From positions 98,114 through 162,113 of the forward strand of contig JAPOYA010000017.1 of the NCBI GenBank assembly GCA_026706815.1: a stretch of DNA of 64,000 nucleotides, read 5' to 3'. The notes below the pieces were generated by a model that worked only from the letters and a program-made list of their open reading frames with translations, ran no database searches and had not been told where the DNA came from. This DNA comes from Acidimicrobiaceae bacterium (GTDB lineage: Bacteria > Actinomycetota > Acidimicrobiia > Acidimicrobiales > Aldehydirespiratoraceae). The first letter of the stretch is position 1. Each line of letters opens with the position of its first letter. Both the position numbers and the translations under genes were made by a program. This document shows, piece after piece, positions 9,048-18,550 of the stretch.

Positions 9048-10685
9048 ATGGATGGTGAGGGGCCTGCGCGTTCGGTCCCTGGGAATCGGCATCGGGCTCC
9101 GAGCGGGGCCGGCAGTTCGAGCAGCCGCCTGGATCGCCTTGCGGATTTCGTCCATCGCCAGCGCTGGCTGCTTGCCACAGTTCCCTTCTTGTTCTTGTTC
9201 CAGTTCCCGCTCGGGGCGCTGTTCGCCGAACCGGGCAACACCATGGAAGAGGGGACTCTGCTCATAGGCGGTGAACTGGTGTTGCGAGGGTGGACCCCTC
9301 ACGGAGACTTCGAGCACCTGTATGGGCCGGCCGATTTGTGGACGCTCGCCGCCGCATTCTCGATATTCGGCGTGTCGATCACCGTGGAACGCGTCGTCGG
9401 GCTGCTGTACCGGGTTGTGTTGTTGTGGGCCATCTACCGAATCGCCGGCCGCTGGGGAACCGGCGTCGCCACAGCCACGGCGGGACTGGCCTGGTTGTTG
9501 ATCGCTCCCTTCGGCCTGATCGCCTATTCCTGGATCGCAGCGCTGGCATTCGGAGTGGCCGCCCTGGCCGTGGCGCTCGACGCCGACGAGAGCTCTCACA
9601 GATGGCTTGCCGCAGGGGCACTGGCAGGAGTTGCCCTGCTGTTTCGGGCGGACTTGATACTCGCGCTGGCCCTGGGACTCGGCCCGCTGGTTCGGGCGGC
9701 GGGACGCGAGCACCAGAAACGGTTTGTGGCAGGTTTGGGCGGCGGCGCAGTCGGATATGTCGTTCATTTGGCGACAGCAGGACCGGCGGCGGTTGTCGAA
9801 GGAATGCTCATCGATCCGGTTGTCAGGCTCCGTGCCGGGCGGCGGCTGCCGGTACCGCCGAACTCGGACACTGCCGATGAGTTCTTCGCGAGGCTCGACG
9901 ATTTCATCCGCGGGCCGGACAATCTGCCCGGCCTGGGACGTCCGGCGCAGATCACCGCGTTGTTCTGGGTGACGCTACTCGCCGCTGTGTTGACGATCTG
10001 GCTGGTGCGACGCGACCGCCGTCTGCGTGCCTTCTCGTTGTTGGCTGTCGGCGCGATCCCCCAGCTTCTGCAACGGCCCACCCCCAATCACATCAAGTTT
10101 GTGGGAGTGCTGATCTTTCCGGCCCTGGCGATTGCATTGGCCCGCCATCTACGGTGGCGAGCCCTGAGCGGACTGGCGGCGGTTTGGGTCTTCGCCTGTC
10201 TGGCTGCGATTGCGCCGCATTATGTCGGCCGTGCCGCGTTCGACACGTACTTTGAAACTGATCTCGGTGCTGAGCTGGCCTTCAACAGTAGAGCGATCGC
10301 CGTTGACTCAGACGATGTGGTCGACCTCTTCAGCATCCTGAGAACGCTTGACTCGTTGGCGGAGCCGGGCGACAGCGTGTTCGTGGGCCCGGAGAGGCTG
10401 GCTCGCACCAACTACTCCGAGACATTCCTGTATCACCTGCTTCCCGACTACGAACCGGCCTCGTATCACATCCAGATGAACCCCGGATTGGCGAACCGGG
10501 AAGGCGGCCGCCTCGCCGCGGACATCGAACAAGCCGATTGGCTCATTCTGACAAACCTGTTCAACGGCTGGTCGGAACCCAACGACTCGACTGCCGATGG
10601 AGACCTGCGCGCGGACGCGGTGGTCGAGTCGTCCTTCTGTCCGGTCTCGTCGTTCGGCCCCCGCACGCTCTATGGGAATTGTTGA
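9048..10685 (+). CDS. Polytopic membrane protein, glycosyltransferase-like
   Basis: From ATG 9048 the product is 545 residues. I discard an upstream extension (from 8922) that has poor composition and overlaps the pheA start. It has about ten hydrophobic segments. The region after the first helix reads MEEGTLLIGGELVLRGWTPHGDFEHLYGP, resembling the acidic first loop of GT-C (GT39/GT83-like) mannosyl or arabinosyl transferases. A soluble tail follows at ~430-545. Likely role is a polyprenyl-sugar-dependent transferase in envelope glycan assembly; donor and acceptor are unknown. The end of the gene overlaps a repeat structure (10670-10727). Confidence 0.6.
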   Translation: MDGEGPARSVPGNRHRAPSGAGSSSSRLDRLADFVHRQRWLLATVPFLFLFQFPLGALFAEPGNTMEEGTLLIGGELVLRGWTPHGDFEHLYGPADLWTLAAAFSIFGVSITVERVVGLLYRVVLLWAIYRIAGRWGTGVATATAGLAWLLIAPFGLIAYSWIAALAFGVAALAVALDADESSHRWLAAGALAGVALLFRADLILALALGLGPLVRAAGREHQKRFVAGLGGGAVGYVVHLATAGPAAVVEGMLIDPVVRLRAGRRLPVPPNSDTADEFFARLDDFIRGPDNLPGLGRPAQITALFWVTLLAAVLTIWLVRRDRRLRAFSLLAVGAIPQLLQRPTPNHIKFVGVLIFPALAIALARHLRWRALSGLAAVWVFACLAAIAPHYVGRAAFDTYFETDLGAELAFNSRAIAVDSDDVVDLFSILRTLDSLAEPGDSVFVGPERLARTNYSETFLYHLLPDYEPASYHIQMNPGLANREGGRLAADIEQADWLILTNLFNGWSEPNDSTADGDLRADAVVESSFCPVSSFGPRTLYGNC

Positions 10686-10727
10686 CCTGTGAGAATTGTT
10701 GACCTGGCTCGGCGATGATTCCCATAG
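10670..10727. repeat. Inverted repeat enclosing a tandem 14-mer
   Basis: CTATGGGAAT (10670-10679) and ATTCCCATAG (10718-10727) are perfectly complementary. Inside the loop, GAATTGTTGACCTG occurs twice (10676-10689 and 10693-10706, period 17). The structure spans the last codons of the membrane protein gene and lies 33 bases before the desaturase start. Each inner copy carries a -35-like TTGACC, so it could be a terminator, a tandem operator, or both. Confidence 0.45.
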
Positions 10728-10759
10728 CGCACCGGCCAGTCGGCCGATAGCATCGGGTC

Positions 10760-11755
10760 ATGGTCGATACGGCCGCCCATGACCAGCTTGTAGCCGATTC
10801 AACCGGCGGGCTGGCACCCGGCGAAGACGACCTCGCACCATTTGAGGGATCGGATCGTTTGAGGCCCGACGGGCGCCCCCGCCCCGAGTTCCGCGCCGAA
10901 CTTCGCCGCATCCCCGACCTGGCCAACATCGTCCATGTTCTGGTGGTTCTGGCGTACCCCTTCCTGGTGATCTGGGTTGCGTCGACGGTCAGCCATCCGT
11001 TGACTTGGGTGCTGGCATTCTGCGCGATGGGCGTGTGGTATCAGAGGGCGTTGACACTGCACCATGAGTCCGCCCATCGACTGCTGTTCAGCAACCGCGC
11101 GGTGAACGACTGGGTCGGCGAGAAGCTCCTCGGTCTGCTCGCTTTCGGTGACGGCGGACCGGCCTATCGTCTGGTTCACACCCAGCACCACCGAGACGAG
11201 TTCGGCGAACGCGAACCGGACTTCATGCTGTATGCGCACTATCCCATTCCGGCCGATTCGATGCGACGCAAACTCTTGCGAGACGCCTTCGGCGTGTCCG
11301 GCTGCAAACTCCTCAAGCCGGCGATTGTCGGACTTTTTGTGAAGGGCCGACGGTTCCGTGCGGCACGGTTCTTCGCCGGCCAGCTGTTTGTGTTCGCGTG
11401 GTTCTTGGCATTCGGCCATCCCTGGCTCTACATGTTTTTGTGGTGGCTTCCCTGGATGACCTTCTGGCAGGTGGCCAACCGGCTCCGTGCGTTGGCCGAG
11501 CATGGCGGGATGACCCGATCTCTGGACCGCCGACGCACCAGCAGCAATATTCGACAGGGGTTCTGGTCCCGGTACGTGTTTCTGCCGCATTCAGTCGGGT
11601 TCCACCTCGCTCACCACGTCGATTCGGGCATCCCGATGTCCAACCTTCCGAAGTACCATCGGGCTCTGGTGGAGGACGGCTATATCACCGACTCCATCAC
11701 CTACCCCAGCTACCGAGCGTTCTGGCGTACCCTGGTGCGCCCCTCGCAGCGATAG
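10760..11755 (+). CDS. Membrane fatty acid desaturase
   Basis: 331 residues. It shows the three His clusters of membrane di-iron desaturases: HHESAH (about residue 98), HTQHH (about 140) and HLAHH (about 281), with HTQHHRDEFGEREPDF around the second box. Hydrophobic segments at ~60-95 and ~205-235 flank the clusters. It introduces a double bond (or hydroxyl) into an acyl chain or carotenoid-like substrate using O2 and an electron donor. The MBL-fold gene starts 11 bases downstream, so the two are probably co-transcribed. Confidence 0.9.
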   Translation: MVDTAAHDQLVADSTGGLAPGEDDLAPFEGSDRLRPDGRPRPEFRAELRRIPDLANIVHVLVVLAYPFLVIWVASTVSHPLTWVLAFCAMGVWYQRALTLHHESAHRLLFSNRAVNDWVGEKLLGLLAFGDGGPAYRLVHTQHHRDEFGEREPDFMLYAHYPIPADSMRRKLLRDAFGVSGCKLLKPAIVGLFVKGRRFRAARFFAGQLFVFAWFLAFGHPWLYMFLWWLPWMTFWQVANRLRALAEHGGMTRSLDRRRTSSNIRQGFWSRYVFLPHSVGFHLAHHVDSGIPMSNLPKYHRALVEDGYITDSITYPSYRAFWRTLVRPSQR

Positions 11756-11765
11756 CATCCCCTAG

Positions 11766-12530
11766 ATGACTCCCGACGGCCCGATGACTCTTGGGGCTCC
11801 GGCTGCACCCGGCGACAGCACAGACCGATTTTATTTTCGTCAACTGCTGTCGGGTCGAGACTTTGCTGCCAACGATCCTGTAGCCGCGCAGATGGTCAAC
11901 TTCGTCTACGCCATAGGCGACCGCCAAAGCGGCGAAGCGGTGCTGGTCGACCCTGCTTACGACATAAAAGACCTGCTTGCAGTGCTTGGCGCCGACGACA
12001 TGGCCTGCACCGGAGTGTTGGCCACCCATTACCACCCCGACCACGTGGGCGGGTCGATGATGGGCATGCAATTGGAAGGAGTCGCCGAACTGCTGGAGCA
12101 CGTAGACGTCCCGATTCATGTGCAAGCCCCTGAAGCGGAATACGTGCGCACCGTCACGGGCGTCACCGATGAGAACTTGGTGCAGCATCAAAGCGGTGAC
12201 GTCGTGTCGGTCGGAGCAGTCGACGTCGAACTGATCTGCACCCCCGGCCACACTCCCGGCAGCCAGTGTTTCCTGGTCGACGGTCGGTTGGTCGCGGGCG
12301 ACACCCTGTTTCTCGACGGCTGTGGACGCATGGACCTTCCCGGGTCGGACCCGGCGCAGATGTATGAGAGCCTGACCCGGAAACTGGCGAAAGTGCCCGA
12401 CAGCGCGGTGCTGTACCCAGGACACCGATACTCGCTGGAGTCCTCGGCCACCATGGGCATAACCCGAGAGCGCAACATGGTGTTCCGCCCCGAAACTCGC
12501 GAGCAGTGGCTCGCAGTGTTCGGCGGCTGA
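11766..12530 (+). CDS. MBL-fold hydrolase, glyoxalase II / persulfide dioxygenase-like
   Basis: 254 residues. The metal site THYHPDHVGG (HxHxDH) is at about residues 81-90. CTPGHTPGSQCFLVDGRLVAGDTLF (~158-182) supplies the next His and the bridging Asp. The overall pattern DRQSGEAVLVDPAYD ... GDTLFLDGCGRMDLPGSDP is closer to persulfide dioxygenase/glyoxalase II branches than to beta-lactamases. The substrate is probably a thioester or persulfide; the exact reaction is not certain. It follows the desaturase gene by 10 bases. Confidence 0.82.
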   Translation: MTPDGPMTLGAPAAPGDSTDRFYFRQLLSGRDFAANDPVAAQMVNFVYAIGDRQSGEAVLVDPAYDIKDLLAVLGADDMACTGVLATHYHPDHVGGSMMGMQLEGVAELLEHVDVPIHVQAPEAEYVRTVTGVTDENLVQHQSGDVVSVGAVDVELICTPGHTPGSQCFLVDGRLVAGDTLFLDGCGRMDLPGSDPAQMYESLTRKLAKVPDSAVLYPGHRYSLESSATMGITRERNMVFRPETREQWLAVFGG

Positions 12531-12583
12531 GTGTCTGGCGGCTGAAGCGTTCGCTCTGGGCACGGACCTAGGATTGGTCCCTG

Positions 12584-15190
12584 ATGCCCGACGTTTCTTT
12601 AGAGCAGACACGCTTCGGGCCGGCCGGCGCCGGGACAACTTGCACAGCACCGGCCGGCAGTCGGATCGTCGGACTCGACGGATTGCGTGCCATCGCGGCC
12701 TTCGCGGTGTTCTTTCACCATGTCGGGTTCCATTCCGGCCGAACCTACGACGGTGCCATAGGCCGCTACATCGGCCGACTCGACATCGGGGTGCCGGTCT
12801 TCTTCGTCCTCTCAGGTTTTCTGTTGTTCACCCCGATCGCCACGGCGATACTCGACGAACGACCGCTGCGACCGACCGTCGAATACCTGTGGCGCAGGTT
12901 CATGCGGATCTACCCGGCCTTCTGGGCGGCGTTGGCACTCATTGTGGTGTTCACCAGCGAAGATCTGGACATCGCCGACGGGATCACCACAACGCTGTTG
13001 ATCCACATTCACTGGACCGAGCATGTCGTCGGCCCGATCCCGCAAGCCTGGAGCCTGGCCACAGAAGTGACCTTCTACTTGGCGTTGCCCTTCGTGGCCC
13101 GATTCGCCAGGCCCTGGTTGAAGGACCGAAGCCGACCGCAGCGCCGCAACGCGCTGCTGGTCTTTGTTGCGGGCTGTTATCTCCTGTCGGTGTTCTTCCG
13201 GATCTGCGTGATGGGATTGCAGAGCCAATGGAGCAATGACGCGGTCATCTGGCTGCCGGGCATGTTGGACTACTTCGCCATCGGGATGGCGCTGGCTGTC
13301 GCTCGGGTCGGTTTCGAGCCGGGATCGAACCCGCGGGAGCGGCTGGAACGCTGGGCCGGTCGTGCCGGCTGGTGGTGGATCGCCGCGGCGCTGCTCTTTC
13401 ACATCGTCTCTCAGCACATGGGGTTGGCGCTGGGACTTGACGTCGCGTCGTGGCCCAGGGAGATGGGCCGCCAACTCGTCTATGGGGCGATCGGGTTCGC
13501 GTTGCTGTTCCCGCTCGTGTTCGGCAGCGGCCGGCGCTCATATGTGCGGCGCTTCGCGGCCAGTTCACCGATGGACTGGCTGGGAAGGATCTCGTACTCG
13601 GTTTACCTGTGGCACATGGTCTTCATCGTTCACCCCTGGGGGCCGATGACCGGCGTCTTCGGCGAGGTGCGCCTGTTCGAGACCAACTATTGGCGCCTCT
13701 GCATCGTGGCCTTCATTCCGATGTTCGCGGTCTCGGTGGTCAGTTACTACCTGGTTGAACGTTCGAGTCTGCGCATGCAGCAGTTGGTTCGGCGACCTGT
13801 GCAAGGGCCGTCGCCGGCGGAGCTGTTCGTCAGCCGGTTGGCAGCGAGATGGAGAGCTGCGTCGTTTCGGGCACAGTTGGCGGTCGTCGCCGCAGCGGGG
13901 TTCTTGCTCCGCGCCGTCTACGTGATCGTCGTCAAGCGCGACCACACGCTCCAAACGCTCGACGTCTTTCCAGGTGACCAGTTCTATTACTCCCTGGCCG
14001 CGGACGCGCTCGCCGCTGGGAAGGGGTTCGTCACGCCTTGGCACGGATTGCCGGGCCTGGCCGACAGCGGCGTTCAAGCCGGCCACGCAGCGGACCATCC
14101 GCCGCTCACCGCAATTGTCGCCGCGCCCGCTTCTTGGCTGCCTGGCGGACAGGGTGAGCACATCTTCGAGCAGCGCTTCATCATGTGCCTGGTCGGTGCC
14201 GGCGTGATCGTGATGATCGGCCTGCTGGCTCGGCAACTCGCGGGCCGGGCGGTGGGTCTCACCGCGGCCGGGATCGCCGCGGTCTATCCGGCTCTGTGGA
14301 TCAACGACGGCCTGATCATGGCCGAATCGCTGACCGCGTTCTGCATTGCCGGAGCGGTGTGGACCGCGCTGCGCTATAGGCAAGACCCGTCGAGGCGCTT
14401 GGCTGTGCAACTCGGTGTGTGGATCGGTTTCGCGGCATTGGCCCGAGCCGAGTCTCTGTTGCTGGTGGCGCTGCTGGTGGTGCCGTTGGTGATTCTGAGC
14501 CGTTCTCGTTGGCGCGAGCGGGTCAAGGCCGTGTTGGTGAGCGGCGCTTTGACAGCTTTGGTCATCGCCCCGTGGGTTGTCCCCAACCTGCTGCGATTCA
14601 ACGAACCAGTATTTATGTCGACCAACGACGGCGTGACCTTGATCGGCGCCAACTCACCGCAGACATATTCGGGCGGAGCGATCGGCTTCTGGTCGCTGGA
14701 GTACGCCGACTCGCTCGCCCCGGGCATTGGTGAGCTGGCCGGCGCCGATTCCAGCGAGCAGTCGCGGATCTGGAGGGCCGAGGCGCTGAGCTACATCGGC
14801 GACAATCTCGATGATGTGCCGCGGGTCATGGCCGCGAGGCTGGGCCGGTTGTGGTCGGTTTACCGGCCCCTGCAGATGTCTGACTTCAACACCGGGGAGG
14901 GCCGCGAAATCTGGGCCTCGAACCTTGCTTTCGTCGGGTTCTGGGTCGCCGCGCCCCTGGCTCTGATCGGCTGGCGGCGCCTTGGGCGCGATCGGCTCAC
15001 CCGCTGGCCCTTTGCGATCCTGGCCATGCATGTGTCGCTGGTCGGAGCGCTTTTCTACGGGATCCCCCGCTTTCGAGTCCCCGCGGAGATCGCAGTTGTG
15101 GTGTGCGCGGCGATTGCGATCCACTGGTTGAGTAACCTGGGCACATGTCCACCTCGGCCCATATCGTCGTCGCCGCCGTCATCTTCTTGA
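12584..15190 (+). CDS. Acyltransferase-3 fused to GT39-like glycosyltransferase
   Basis: 868 residues. Residues ~25-400 are an acyltransferase-3 domain (GLDGLRAIAAFAVFFHHVGF, VPVFFVLSGFLLF, then SLATEVTFYLALPF). From ~430 it becomes a second polytopic domain with the GT39/ArnT-style first loop (PGDQFYYSLAADALAAGKGF, then HAADHPPLTAI). Two separate multi-pass enzymes are therefore in one chain, probably acylating and glycosylating the same lipid-linked or surface glycan. I see no stop or frameshift between them. The end overlaps the DUF2304 gene by 46 bases in another frame, an unusually long overlap. Confidence 0.85.
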   Translation: MPDVSLEQTRFGPAGAGTTCTAPAGSRIVGLDGLRAIAAFAVFFHHVGFHSGRTYDGAIGRYIGRLDIGVPVFFVLSGFLLFTPIATAILDERPLRPTVEYLWRRFMRIYPAFWAALALIVVFTSEDLDIADGITTTLLIHIHWTEHVVGPIPQAWSLATEVTFYLALPFVARFARPWLKDRSRPQRRNALLVFVAGCYLLSVFFRICVMGLQSQWSNDAVIWLPGMLDYFAIGMALAVARVGFEPGSNPRERLERWAGRAGWWWIAAALLFHIVSQHMGLALGLDVASWPREMGRQLVYGAIGFALLFPLVFGSGRRSYVRRFAASSPMDWLGRISYSVYLWHMVFIVHPWGPMTGVFGEVRLFETNYWRLCIVAFIPMFAVSVVSYYLVERSSLRMQQLVRRPVQGPSPAELFVSRLAARWRAASFRAQLAVVAAAGFLLRAVYVIVVKRDHTLQTLDVFPGDQFYYSLAADALAAGKGFVTPWHGLPGLADSGVQAGHAADHPPLTAIVAAPASWLPGGQGEHIFEQRFIMCLVGAGVIVMIGLLARQLAGRAVGLTAAGIAAVYPALWINDGLIMAESLTAFCIAGAVWTALRYRQDPSRRLAVQLGVWIGFAALARAESLLLVALLVVPLVILSRSRWRERVKAVLVSGALTALVIAPWVVPNLLRFNEPVFMSTNDGVTLIGANSPQTYSGGAIGFWSLEYADSLAPGIGELAGADSSEQSRIWRAEALSYIGDNLDDVPRVMAARLGRLWSVYRPLQMSDFNTGEGREIWASNLAFVGFWVAAPLALIGWRRLGRDRLTRWPFAILAMHVSLVGALFYGIPRFRVPAEIAVVVCAAIAIHWLSNLGTCPPRPISSSPPSSS

Positions 15191-15504
15191 CGGTCCTGTT
15201 CATCTTCCGCCTGGTTCGCCAACGGGTGCTGAAAAGCAAATATGCCCTGCTCTGGTCGTTTGTCGGCCTGGCCCTGCTGCCGTTGGCCGCCGTGCCCGAC
15301 ATTCTGGTGCCGATCTCTGATCTCATCGGCATCGAATACGAACCCGCCACCGTGCTCTTCGCTGCCACGGCGTTCCTGTTCGCCACGACAGTGCATCTCT
15401 CCTACGAGATGTCTCGAGTCGAGGCCCGCACCCAGGACCTGGCCGAGGAACTGGCCCTGTTGCGCGTCGAAGTCGAAGACATCAAGCCCCGCGCCACCTC
15501 TTGA
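15145..15504 (+). CDS. DUF2304 small membrane protein
   Basis: 119 residues: three hydrophobic helices (about 6-22, 33-52, 70-86) and a C-terminal amphipathic/coiled-coil tail (RVEARTQDLAEELALLRVEVED). The pattern RLVRQRVLKSKYALLWSFVGLALLPLA, read in parts, is typical of DUF2304, usually found next to dolichyl-phosphate-sugar or other polyprenyl glycosyltransferase genes. That context holds here. It overlaps the preceding fusion gene and converges on the methyltransferase gene. Confidence 0.85.
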   Translation: MSTSAHIVVAAVIFLTVLFIFRLVRQRVLKSKYALLWSFVGLALLPLAAVPDILVPISDLIGIEYEPATVLFAATAFLFATTVHLSYEMSRVEARTQDLAEELALLRVEVEDIKPRATS

Positions 15505-15523
15505 TCGGTGTTTCTGAAGGGGA

Positions 15524-16279
15524 CTACTCGGCAACGGTGGGCACTGGTCTGTCAGCCGGTGTGGCGCTGACGATCAGGCCGTCGGCGGAGAAGGGGCGGT
15601 TCAGTCTGCCGAGCAACCGCTCACAGCCGACAACCAACCGGACCCCTGCCGCCTCCAACCGGCTTCTGCTGCCGCGCTCTCGCACGGACGGGACGTAAGT
15701 CACGGTTCGGGCGTGGTCCCAGCCTGATCTGCGCATCAGCTCGGTCAAGGTCCTCCAGGTGAACATCATCACATGATCCGGATGGTTGACCTCCACCCGT
15801 CGAAACACCGAAGCAACCACGTTGACGAGGCCGTAGGCGTTGGGGGTGGTGACGATGAGCGTGCCGTCGGGCTTGCAGAGATGATGCAAAGCCTCAAGGA
15901 ACGGGCCGGGTGCGCCAACGTGCTCGATCACCTCGCCGGCCAGCACGATGTCGGCAGGCTCGATCCCGAGTGCGGCAACGGCTGCTGCGTCCGTGCAATC
16001 CACCACATAGGTCTCAAAACCGTCCTCGGCGGCTGCGGCGGCGCCGGCGGGGTCGGCGTCAATCCCAACGAGTTCGCTGGCAACCTCGTGAAGATGACCG
16101 TGTAGCCATCTGCCCGCACGGCCCTGCTGTTGCCGGAACCCCGCATCCGCGAATCCGACATGGACAACTCGTTTGCCTACGCACTGAGCAGTGAGCCATT
16201 CGATCCGATCCACGATCTCGGCGCGGGGCAGATCGTGCGCCATGTCGTCCTGGCCGTATTCGTGGGTTTCGCCGGTCAC
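15524..16279 (-). CDS. Class I SAM-dependent methyltransferase
   Basis: 251 residues. Rossmann motif I reads VVHVGFADAGF (~37-47), with the acidic end of strand 2 in LVGIDADP (~71-78). Post-motif sequence DIVLAGEVIEHV (~110-121) and a TLIVTTPNAYGL segment are typical of methyltransferases in sugar/glycan clusters. It is the last gene of a minus-strand operon after the deacetylase, with a 4-base overlap, so it probably methylates the same glycan. Confidence 0.85.
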   Translation of the reverse strand: MTGETHEYGQDDMAHDLPRAEIVDRIEWLTAQCVGKRVVHVGFADAGFRQQQGRAGRWLHGHLHEVASELVGIDADPAGAAAAAEDGFETYVVDCTDAAAVAALGIEPADIVLAGEVIEHVGAPGPFLEALHHLCKPDGTLIVTTPNAYGLVNVVASVFRRVEVNHPDHVMMFTWRTLTELMRRSGWDHARTVTYVPSVRERGSRSRLEAAGVRLVVGCERLLGRLNRPFSADGLIVSATPADRPVPTVAE

Positions 16280-17127
16280 TGCCCCAACCCCGTTTTGATT
16301 GAGTCGCCCGCAGTCGGTTTGAACACGAGCAACTCAGGCGTCTCATGCAATGAAGCGGCCATGTCGGCGAGCGTTTGTCGGCTGCCTGCCACGATCTGCC
16401 CGACTCGTTTCTTCATCGCCGACCGGCCCCACCACATGACCCGACTGGTGAGGCGCCCCACCTCAGGGACCACCCAACGCGGTTCGTCGGGATCGAAGTC
16501 GTAGGGGTGGGCGTACAGCCACCCATGCTCGGGCGCTCTTCTTGCAGCCCAACCAATGATCGGTCCAGGAGCAACCCGCAGGTAGGCGCCCCCCAGAAGC
16601 GGGACCGCAAACGGGCCGAAACCGAACACCGGAGACGGAAGCTCTATGAGCCCGCAGGGCCATCTGAACGGAGCACGCGGAGCTTGTGGCCAACCGAAGA
16701 GCGGGTTGCGCGCGGGCAGCACGCTGGAGGAATATCTGAACCCGAGTTCGCCGAGGATCTCCGGCGCCCAGGCCGAGTCGGGCACCAGCGAGAAGATGGG
16801 GGCCCGAAAGCCTTCGACCTCAGCTTGCACCAACTGGGCGAGGCGGTCAGCAGCCTCAGCAGTCACAGCACGAAAAGCGTCGGGACCGACTTCGGGCAAC
16901 GGGGTGTGACTGGCGCCGTGCAGCCCGATTTCATGGCCCCGAGCAGCGACCCTAGCCACTAGGTCCGGATCGTCTCGCGCCACCTCGCCGACAACGAACA
17001 CCGTCCCGGTGACACCCCATGTGTCGAGGTCGTCCAACAGTTCGTCGGTGACCGCGGCGAACCGCGGCTCGACTGTTTCGTCGGGCCGGTGGTCTTCCAG
17101 ATCAAGCGTGAAAGCGATGTTGCTCAC
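16276..17127 (-). CDS. Polysaccharide deacetylase (NodB-like)
   Basis: 283 residues. It starts with the metal-binding motif FTLDLEDHRP (catalytic Asp/Asp region, ~6-15) and includes GTVFVVGEVA and the second motif HEIGLHGASH (~69-78), the HxxxH-type zinc site. FRAPIFSLVP (~110-119) is the motif 3 equivalent. The C-terminal part (about 150-250) resembles the DUF3473 extension of exosortase-associated and exopolysaccharide deacetylases. It likely removes N-acetyl groups from a surface sugar. Gene overlaps by 4 bases with the methyltransferase; the GT39 gene upstream is 13 bases away. Confidence 0.88.
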   Translation of the reverse strand: MSNIAFTLDLEDHRPDETVEPRFAAVTDELLDDLDTWGVTGTVFVVGEVARDDPDLVARVAARGHEIGLHGASHTPLPEVGPDAFRAVTAEAADRLAQLVQAEVEGFRAPIFSLVPDSAWAPEILGELGFRYSSSVLPARNPLFGWPQAPRAPFRWPCGLIELPSPVFGFGPFAVPLLGGAYLRVAPGPIIGWAARRAPEHGWLYAHPYDFDPDEPRWVVPEVGRLTSRVMWWGRSAMKKRVGQIVAGSRQTLADMAASLHETPELLVFKPTAGDSIKTGLGQ

Positions 17128-17140
17128 AACAGATTCTCCA

Positions 17141-18550
17141 TCAAGCTACTTCGGCCGCCCTGTCAGCAGCCGCGTCGACAGGCGAACTGGGCGAATCGGG
17201 TCTCAGGTGCTCGATCAACCAGGAGACGGCGGCGGCGCTCATGGCAATCATGGCGATGTCAATGGGGACCCGGTATCTGGTGAGCCCGAAGGTGATCGCC
17301 GAGGCCAGCATGATCGTCGGCCACATCGAGAGCAGCGGCGTCAGCCTGACTCCACGCCTCCGAAGCACTACTCCACCGATTACCGTCAGCGGCACCAGCG
17401 CATAGTAGAAGCCCAAGCCGAAAGTCGACGGCTCCTCCCAACGCCCCTCGACCTGATAATTCGACCGCAGAGTATGGCCCGGTTTGAACAACTCGAGCGA
17501 TCGGCCCATGCGAGCCGCTGCCACGACTCCGAAGCGCTCCCAGTTGTCGCTCATGTACTCCAAGGCGTGTTTTTGATTGAAAGAATCGAGAACCGACTCG
17601 TCGTAGACGACGCGGGACTCGCCGCGCAGCGTGGAACCGGGCAACTCAGCTTCGAGTTCGTCCCACAGTTCCCGGGAATCGAAGCACACCGCCCAGAACC
17701 CCATCGCCTCCCCGCTCCAGGCCTCATCGCAGGAGCCTGCCATCATCACTGTGCCGGTCACCGCGCTCAGAGTCACCGGATCCTCGAAGCGAAGGTTGTT
17801 GTAGATCAGCCAGGGAGACAAGACGGCCAGCCCCGCCAGTCCGCACAACACGGTCTGCCGCAGCTTTTCTCGCCAATCGACGCCGCCGAGCCACCAGACT
17901 AGGGAAATCACCATGAAGGCGAACAGGGCCAACGCTTCGGCGCGGGTCAGAGCCGCTATAGAGACGGCCGCTCCGAGGATGGCGACTCGTTTGGCCGTGG
18001 GCTTGTCGACCCATGCATACCCGGCCCAGAGCACAGCCACGATCAACGGCTGATAGAGGCCTTCGGACAACAGCATCATGTCGTTGATCCACATGAGCGG
18101 ATGCACAGCGGCCAGGGCCGCGGCGATGATCCCCGCGAGGTCGCCGGCCAGACGCCGTACCAGCAACCCCAGAGAAACGATCAGAGCGAAGCCCGCCAAG
18201 GTGGAGACGAGGCGGTGGTCGGTCACACCGTCGAGCCCCAGACGGGACCAGAAGGCCAGGTAAAGGGCATACAGCGGGGGATCGCCAGCGGAATCGACGA
18301 TGAGGCCGTTGACGATGTACTCGTTCGGGTTGATGAACCAGTGGCCTTTGCTGATCAGGTCGGCCTGGTGGTGGTGGTAGTGGGCGTCGCCGGCGAGCGT
18401 GTAGCAGTCGGCCGCAGCGGTTGTGCAGGTCGGGCGGTACCACAGGACCGCCGCGATGCGCAGGAGCCATCCCGCCAAGCCGATTCCGACAATGATCTGA
18501 ACGGCACGCACGCCGAGAAGCCGCCGAAGTCGATGAAGCTGCGACATCAT
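17141..18550 (-). CDS. GT39-like membrane glycosyltransferase (paralogue A)
   Basis: 469 residues, about eleven hydrophobic segments. The first large loop has the GT39-type acidic pattern GDAHYHHHQADLISKGHWFI, then DPPLYALYLAFWS. The second cytoplasmic-side stretch LMWINDMMLLSEGLYQPL matches the equivalent in the neighbouring paralogue and in the fusion protein at 12584. It probably moves a sugar from polyprenyl phosphate to an exported acceptor. It starts 4 bases inside the upstream paralogue and is followed by the deacetylase gene. Confidence 0.82.
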   Translation of the reverse strand: MMSQLHRLRRLLGVRAVQIIVGIGLAGWLLRIAAVLWYRPTCTTAAADCYTLAGDAHYHHHQADLISKGHWFINPNEYIVNGLIVDSAGDPPLYALYLAFWSRLGLDGVTDHRLVSTLAGFALIVSLGLLVRRLAGDLAGIIAAALAAVHPLMWINDMMLLSEGLYQPLIVAVLWAGYAWVDKPTAKRVAILGAAVSIAALTRAEALALFAFMVISLVWWLGGVDWREKLRQTVLCGLAGLAVLSPWLIYNNLRFEDPVTLSAVTGTVMMAGSCDEAWSGEAMGFWAVCFDSRELWDELEAELPGSTLRGESRVVYDESVLDSFNQKHALEYMSDNWERFGVVAAARMGRSLELFKPGHTLRSNYQVEGRWEEPSTFGLGFYYALVPLTVIGGVVLRRRGVRLTPLLSMWPTIMLASAITFGLTRYRVPIDIAMIAMSAAAVSWLIEHLRPDSPSSPVDAAADRAAEVA

